DNA of 29,030 nucleotides. Origin: Lewinellaceae bacterium. Its GTDB lineage: Bacteria; Bacteroidota; Bacteroidia; Chitinophagales; Saprospiraceae. Positions 28,873-29,030 of the stretch are shown one piece after another. Position 1 is the stretch's first letter; each line of letters begins with the position of its first letter. Location of the stretch: the NCBI GenBank assembly GCA_020636075.1, contig JACJYO010000018.1, positions 1 through 29,030 on the forward strand, in the 5' to 3' direction. Under the pieces are notes generated by a model, which saw only the letters and a list, made by a program, of their open reading frames with translations, ran no database searches and was not told where the DNA came from. A program made the position numbers and the translations under genes.

Positions 28873-29030
28873 CTAAACCTGGTCCAGAGGCTTTCGCCGG
28901 CTGCCCGCCATATTCTTAAATGCAGTCGGCGTCATCCCGGTCACTTTTTTGAACTGGCCGGACAAATGGGCGACACTGCTATATTCCAGCTTATAGGCTA
29001 TTTCGCTGAGGTTTTGCTCGCCATAAGCCA
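28873..29030 (-). CDS. AraC-family transcriptional regulator, C-terminal end (cut by window edge)
   Basis: On the minus strand the frame read from 29028 to the TAG at 28873-28875 gives AYGEQNLSEIAYKLEYSSVA, then HLSGQFKKVTGMTPTAFKN and a basic tail, which is the second helix-turn-helix of AraC/XylS proteins. About 51 residues are visible; the sensor part is outside the window. It is convergent with the TonB-receptor gene, about 240 bases away. Its targets may include the metal genes next to it, but nothing in the visible part shows this. Confidence 0.85.
   Translation of the reverse strand, partial: AYGEQNLSEIAYKLEYSSVAHLSGQFKKVTGMTPTAFKNMAGSRRKPLDQV

Noticed and set aside
28793..29030. Plus-strand open frame from ATG 28800 region to the window end
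   Set aside because: It is antisense to the clear AraC helix-turn-helix on the minus strand and has no recognisable content.
1..29030. CRISPR arrays, tRNA or rRNA genes
   Set aside because: I saw no regularly spaced repeats and no tRNA-like cloverleaf or rRNA segments while reading the window; a dedicated scan was not possible.

Overview
This window most likely comes from a Bacteroidota genome, plausibly a Saprospiria/Chitinophagia-type lineage. The evidence is: two exported proteins with C-terminal type IX secretion sorting domains; promoters of the TTTG / TANNTTTG type; a SusC-like carboxypeptidase-regulatory domain at the front of the TonB receptor; and families typical of the phylum (DUF6660, DUF3703, GDCCVxC, PII-like protein beside an RND metal pump). 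Nearly everything is on the + strand. By eye, the block from about 4.9 to 18.8 kb is GC-rich and both flanks are AT-richer, so the window looks like a mosaic.

Layout. 1-3.4 kb: end of an HD phosphohydrolase, a beheaded flavoprotein reductase relic, an MgtC/DUF4010 membrane protein and an alpha/beta hydrolase. 3.49-3.65 kb: a 152-bp MITE-like element with 15-bp perfect terminal inverted repeats and an 8-bp target duplication that copies the start codon of the next gene. 3.65-12.65 kb: a metal-efflux region with a frameshifted DUF2231 membrane protein, DUF6660, a CzcA-TolC fusion pump (1436 aa), its CzcB adaptor lipoprotein, a PII-like signalling protein, a CDF-like transporter, a GDCCVxC protein and a DUF3703 gene cut by one stop codon. 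12.67-16.3 kb: a PLD nuclease with an EVE/PUA-like C-terminus, an exported peptidylarginine/agmatine-deiminase-like enzyme and a second type IX client. 16.4-18.85 kb: a P1B-4-like metal ATPase whose N-terminal HMA-like domain carries HxxH where CxxC is expected. 19.0-22.0 kb: a probably iron-controlled operon (di-haem lipoprotein, Rieske protein, outer-membrane barrel) behind a TANNTTTG promoter and a DtxR-like box. 22.1-23.35 kb: a His-rich PepSY-like lipoprotein and a CDF relic.

23.4-29.0 kb holds the most interesting assembly: an ArsR-type regulator with a clear operator, MerTP (inner-membrane transporter with its own HMA domain), a GDCCVxC protein, an atypical CsoR-family regulator, a small CPVC thioredoxin-fold protein, a periplasmic HMA protein with CxxxC spacing, and a TonB-dependent receptor carrying a C-terminal HMA domain and a CPMGMDAC motif in its plug. 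A degenerate GDCCVxC copy and the C-terminus of an AraC regulator (minus strand) close the window. No mercuric reductase (MerA) or lyase is visible. The layout reads as a thiol relay from outer membrane to cytoplasm for a soft metal; the metal and the direction of flow are inference.

Several genes are broken (DUF2231 frameshift, membrane ORF frameshift near 11870, DUF3703 nonsense, CDF relic, GDCCVxC relic, reductase relic), so the region is under active remodelling or, for the two single-base indels, contains sequence errors.
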